Origin: Paraburkholderia unamae
GTDB taxonomy: Bacteria > Pseudomonadota > Gammaproteobacteria > Burkholderiales > Burkholderiaceae
Length of the DNA: 64,000 nt
Assembly (NCBI RefSeq): GCF_003268775.1
Contig: NZ_QLSU01000010.1
Location: 124,001-188,000, forward strand
Direction: 5' to 3'
Of this stretch, positions 59,946 through 64,000 are shown piece after piece (the stretch's first letter is position 1; each line of letters opens with the position of its first letter). The translations under genes were made by a program, and so were the position numbers. The notes under the pieces were generated by a model. It ran no database searches. It worked only from the letters and a program-made list of their open reading frames with translations, and had not been told where the DNA came from.

Positions 59946-60428
59946 TCAAAGCCGCTTTTCGATATCTGCCGCGATCGCCTCGGGTTTCGTGACCGGCGCA
60001 TAGCGCTTCACCACGTTGCCGCTGCGGTCGACGAGAAACTTCGTGAAATTCCACTTGATGCCCTCGAGCCCGAGCAGTCCCGGCGCCTCGCCCGTGAGCC
60101 AGCGATACAGCGGGTGCGCGTTCGCTCCGTTGACGTCGATTTTCTCGAACATGGGAAACGTCACGCCGTAGTTCTTCTCGCAGAAACTGCCGATCTGCGC
60201 GGCGTCGCCGGGCTCCTGCTTGCCGAACTGGTTGCACGGAAAGCCGAGCACCGCGAGGCCGCGCGCGGCGTACTCGTCGTAGAGCTTTTGCAGGCCTGCG
60301 TACTGCGGCGTGAATCCGCACTCGCTCGCCGTATTGACGATCAAGAGCACCTTGCCCGTATAGCGGTCGAGACTGACCGGCTCGCCGCCGCCAAGCGGTT
60401 GCGCCGAAAACGAATAGATCGAAGTCAT
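59946..60428 (-). CDS. Glutathione peroxidase (Cys type)
   Basis: Thiol peroxidase of the GPx family, 160 residues, probably reducing hydroperoxides with thioredoxin or glutathione. The catalytic set is complete: Cys37 in VNTASECGFTPQY (Cys rather than Sec), Gln71 in FPCNQFGKQEPG, and Trp126-Asn127 in IKWNFTKFLVD. An extra Cys65 in FPCNQ could resolve the active-site Cys, as in thioredoxin-dependent GPx proteins. There is no signal peptide. The ATG at 60428 is preceded by GGGGAGAG. It stands alone, divergent from the ABC-F gene. Confidence 0.92.
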   Translation of the reverse strand: MTSIYSFSAQPLGGGEPVSLDRYTGKVLLIVNTASECGFTPQYAGLQKLYDEYAARGLAVLGFPCNQFGKQEPGDAAQIGSFCEKNYGVTFPMFEKIDVNGANAHPLYRWLTGEAPGLLGLEGIKWNFTKFLVDRSGNVVKRYAPVTKPEAIAADIEKRL

Positions 60429-60534
60429 CTGGCTCTCCCCTGGAAAAGCGCCAGTCTACGTGAGAATGCATGCAATTCGCACTCGACCAAACGGCTAGCC
60501 GAACGGCTGATGCCGGCGACGCCGTGTACCCGGC

Positions 60535-60540
60535 TAAAAT
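60535..60540 (+). promoter_or_regulatory. Candidate -10 of the ABC-F gene
   Basis: TAAAAT in the context CCCGGCTAAAATAGC, 36 bases before the GTG start. No clear -35. Confidence 0.3.
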
Positions 60541-60576
60541 AGCGCTTTCTCTCGTTTCCTTCCTGCCGGCGCCGTC

Positions 60577-62526
<1,950 letters not shown>

Positions 62527-62599
62527 CGCAGCGCACTTTCACCGACTTGTCCAGGCACAGCCGCCTTTTCCGCCACGTCCATTCGCCAGGGAGCCACGA

Positions 62600-63868
62600 G
62601 TGTCGTCACCCGCCGCCGCATTGCAGGGCCTTCGCGTACTCGATCTGACCCGCCTTCTGCCCGGGCCCGTGGCCACCTTGCGGCTCGCGGAAATGGGCGC
62701 CGACGTGCTGAAGATCGAGCCGCCCGGCGCCGGAGACGCGGCGCGCGTCATGATGCAAAGCGCCGTCGACGAAGTGGCCGCGCGGCCCGGCGCGTTTTAC
62801 CTCCTCGTCAATCGCGGCAAGCGTGAAACGCGGCTCGATCTGAAGACCGAGAACGGGCGCGCGGTACTGCTCGCCCTCGCGCGCGACGCCGACGTGCTCG
62901 TGGAGAGTTTTCGGCCCGGCGTGATGGACCGTCTCGGGGTCGGATACGAGGTGCTGCGCGCCGTGAATCCCAAGCTCGTGTATTGCGCGATCACCGGTTA
63001 CGGCGCGACCGGCCCGTTTGCCGGTCATCCGGGTCATGACATCAACTATGTCGCCTACGCGGGCGTGCTCGACCAGCTCGCCACGCGCGACGGCGCGCCG
63101 GTGCTGCCCAACTTCCAGATCGCCGACCTGCTCGGCGGCGCGCTCTCGGCCGTCACGCAGATGCTCGCGGCGCTCTGGCATGTGGCGCGCGGCGGCGAAG
63201 GCCGTTTCGTCGATGTTTCCATGGCGCATGCGAGCTACGCGCATAACGTGGTCGCACAGGTCGCGCTCGCCAACGACGACGCCGCGGCGCTGCAACCCGG
63301 CGGCGGCCTGCTCAACGGCGGCGTGCCCTGCTACAACCTCTATCGCACCCAGGACGGCCGCTGGCTCGCCGTCGGCGCGCTGGAGCTGAAATTCTGGCAA
63401 ACGCTTTGCCAGGCCATCGGCCGCGACGACTGGGCCGAGCGGCACTGGAGCCTCGGTCAGGCGATCGGCGGCGCCGACGCCGCCGCGCTCACGCGCGAGC
63501 TGGCGGCCATCATTGCATCCGAGTCGCTGCAAACCTGGATCGACCGGCTGGAATCCATCGCCTGCTGCGTGTCGCCGGTCCTGACGCCTGGTGAAGCGTC
63601 ACGCCACCCGCTCTTCAACGCCGAAGTGTTGCAGGCCATCATGGACGAAATGGCCGCGAAGAAGCAGGCCGAGGAGGCCGGGCTCGGCCAGCCGGCCGGG
63701 CAGCCGCATGGCGCGCCGTTCGGACAAGCGGGCTATCAGGGGCAAGCAGGACAACCTGGACAGAGCGGACAAAGCGCACAACCCGGTCAAACCGGCACAG
63801 GGGCCAATCCGGGCGCACCGGACACCCCGGGGGCGAAAAAGCCCTTCACCTACGGACCGTGGGGCTGA
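62600..63868 (+). CDS. CaiB/BaiF CoA enzyme, alpha-methylacyl-CoA racemase-like, with Gly/Gln tail
   Basis: A family III CoA-transferase-fold protein of 422 residues. The motifs fit alpha-methylacyl-CoA racemase rather than a CoA transferase: H146 in GHPGHDINYVAYAG, D176 in FQIADLLGGAL and a Glu at 262 in VGALELKFW, positions that align with the racemase His-Asp-Glu set as I recall it. The N-terminus (LQGLRVLDLTRLLPGPVATL) binds the CoA nucleotide. Residues ~360-422 form an unusual Gly/Gln/Pro-rich tail (GQAGYQGQAGQPGQSGQSAQ). The GTG at 62600 has AGGGAG six bases before it. Likely role: branched-chain acyl-CoA epimerisation, but untested. Confidence 0.82.
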   Translation: MSSPAAALQGLRVLDLTRLLPGPVATLRLAEMGADVLKIEPPGAGDAARVMMQSAVDEVAARPGAFYLLVNRGKRETRLDLKTENGRAVLLALARDADVLVESFRPGVMDRLGVGYEVLRAVNPKLVYCAITGYGATGPFAGHPGHDINYVAYAGVLDQLATRDGAPVLPNFQIADLLGGALSAVTQMLAALWHVARGGEGRFVDVSMAHASYAHNVVAQVALANDDAAALQPGGGLLNGGVPCYNLYRTQDGRWLAVGALELKFWQTLCQAIGRDDWAERHWSLGQAIGGADAAALTRELAAIIASESLQTWIDRLESIACCVSPVLTPGEASRHPLFNAEVLQAIMDEMAAKKQAEEAGLGQPAGQPHGAPFGQAGYQGQAGQPGQSGQSAQPGQTGTGANPGAPDTPGAKKPFTYGPWG

Positions 63869-63897
63869 GCGCCCGCGCGCAAACCGGCCGCGCAATG

Positions 63898-63927
63898 AAA
63901 AATGGGCGCTTCGTAGCGCCCATTTTT
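63898..63927. terminator. Bidirectional terminator at right end
   Basis: AAAAATGGGCGCT (63898-63910) pairs perfectly with AGCGCCCATTTTT (63915-63927) around TCGT. It separates the CoA enzyme gene from the convergent partial gene. Confidence 0.88.
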
Positions 63928-63932
63928 ACCGG

Positions 63933-64000
63933 CTAGCGTCGCGGCAGCGTTTGCCGCGGAGCGCGTTCGTCGTCGTACAGCACATATTTGCGGCCTTCCA
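63933..64000 (-). CDS. Partial gene, C-terminal end only
   Basis: The last 21 or so codons of a minus-strand gene that continues past the window, ending EGRKYVLYDDERAPRQTLPRR and a TAG at 63933-63935. Support is the open frame, and the terminator placed just after it. I do not recognise the protein from this fragment. Confidence 0.5.
   Translation of the reverse strand, partial: EGRKYVLYDDERAPRQTLPRR

Overview
The window is about 64 kb of GC-rich, gene-dense chromosome. The gene content and order point to a betaproteobacterium of the Burkholderia/Paraburkholderia group. The evidence is three conserved blocks: the rpsB-tsf-pyrH-frr-uppS-cdsA-dxr-rseP-bamA-ompH-lpxD-fabZ-lpxA-lpxB-rnhB cluster, a dapC-dapD-arsC-like-dapE-prmB cluster, and smc-zipA-ligA-def. 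All calls rest on reading the sequence; no database search was run.

Layout. 1-4.3 kb: tadA and a DUF1992 gene (translationally coupled), a small putative lipoprotein, and a tyrB-aroP pair for aromatic amino acid transamination and uptake, with a divergent Lrp/AsnC regulator. 5.2-8.3 kb: a three-gene simple-sugar-type ABC importer in the order ATPase-permease-binding protein. 8.3-9.0 kb: a VapBC-type toxin-antitoxin pair with a clear palindromic operator. 9.0-13.1 kb: guaB, an unrecognised membrane protein gene and guaA, all on the minus strand. 13.3-17.5 kb: a DMT-family transporter, ratA-rnfH divergent from smpB, and a NfeD/SPFH membrane pair. 17.6-21.2 kb: ppsA and its regulator ppsR, transcribed divergently across an intergenic region with three palindromes. 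21.3-37.7 kb: the long minus-strand cluster for translation (rpsB, tsf, frr), UMP kinase, isoprenoid and phospholipid precursors (dxr, uppS, cdsA), outer-membrane assembly (rseP, bamA, ompH) and lipid A/fatty acid synthesis (lpxD, fabZ, lpxA, lpxB), ending with rnhB and a SpoU methyltransferase. 38.2-44.0 kb: map, glnD and a pseudouridine synthase with a very long repeat-built N-terminal extension. 44.1-52.0 kb: def, ligA, zipA and smc on the minus strand. 52.1-63.9 kb: another DMT transporter, the dap lysine/peptidoglycan cluster, prmB, a cardiolipin synthase, a glutathione peroxidase, an ABC-F protein and a CaiB/BaiF-family enzyme. A partial gene runs off the right end.

Most of the window is core metabolism and envelope biogenesis. 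I found no prophage, insertion sequence, CRISPR array, tRNA or rRNA. The only accessory-looking pieces are the vapBC pair and perhaps the sugar importer. The less ordinary features are: the 13-copy, 69/72-bp in-frame repeat tract in the pseudouridine synthase, which has a higher-order 207-bp periodicity; low-complexity tails on a racemase-like CoA enzyme and a DMT transporter; the unknown membrane gene between guaB and guaA; the palindrome-rich ppsA/ppsR regulatory region; and a 338-bp structured gap inside the lpx cluster. I did not find convincing evidence for a wholly new multi-gene system.
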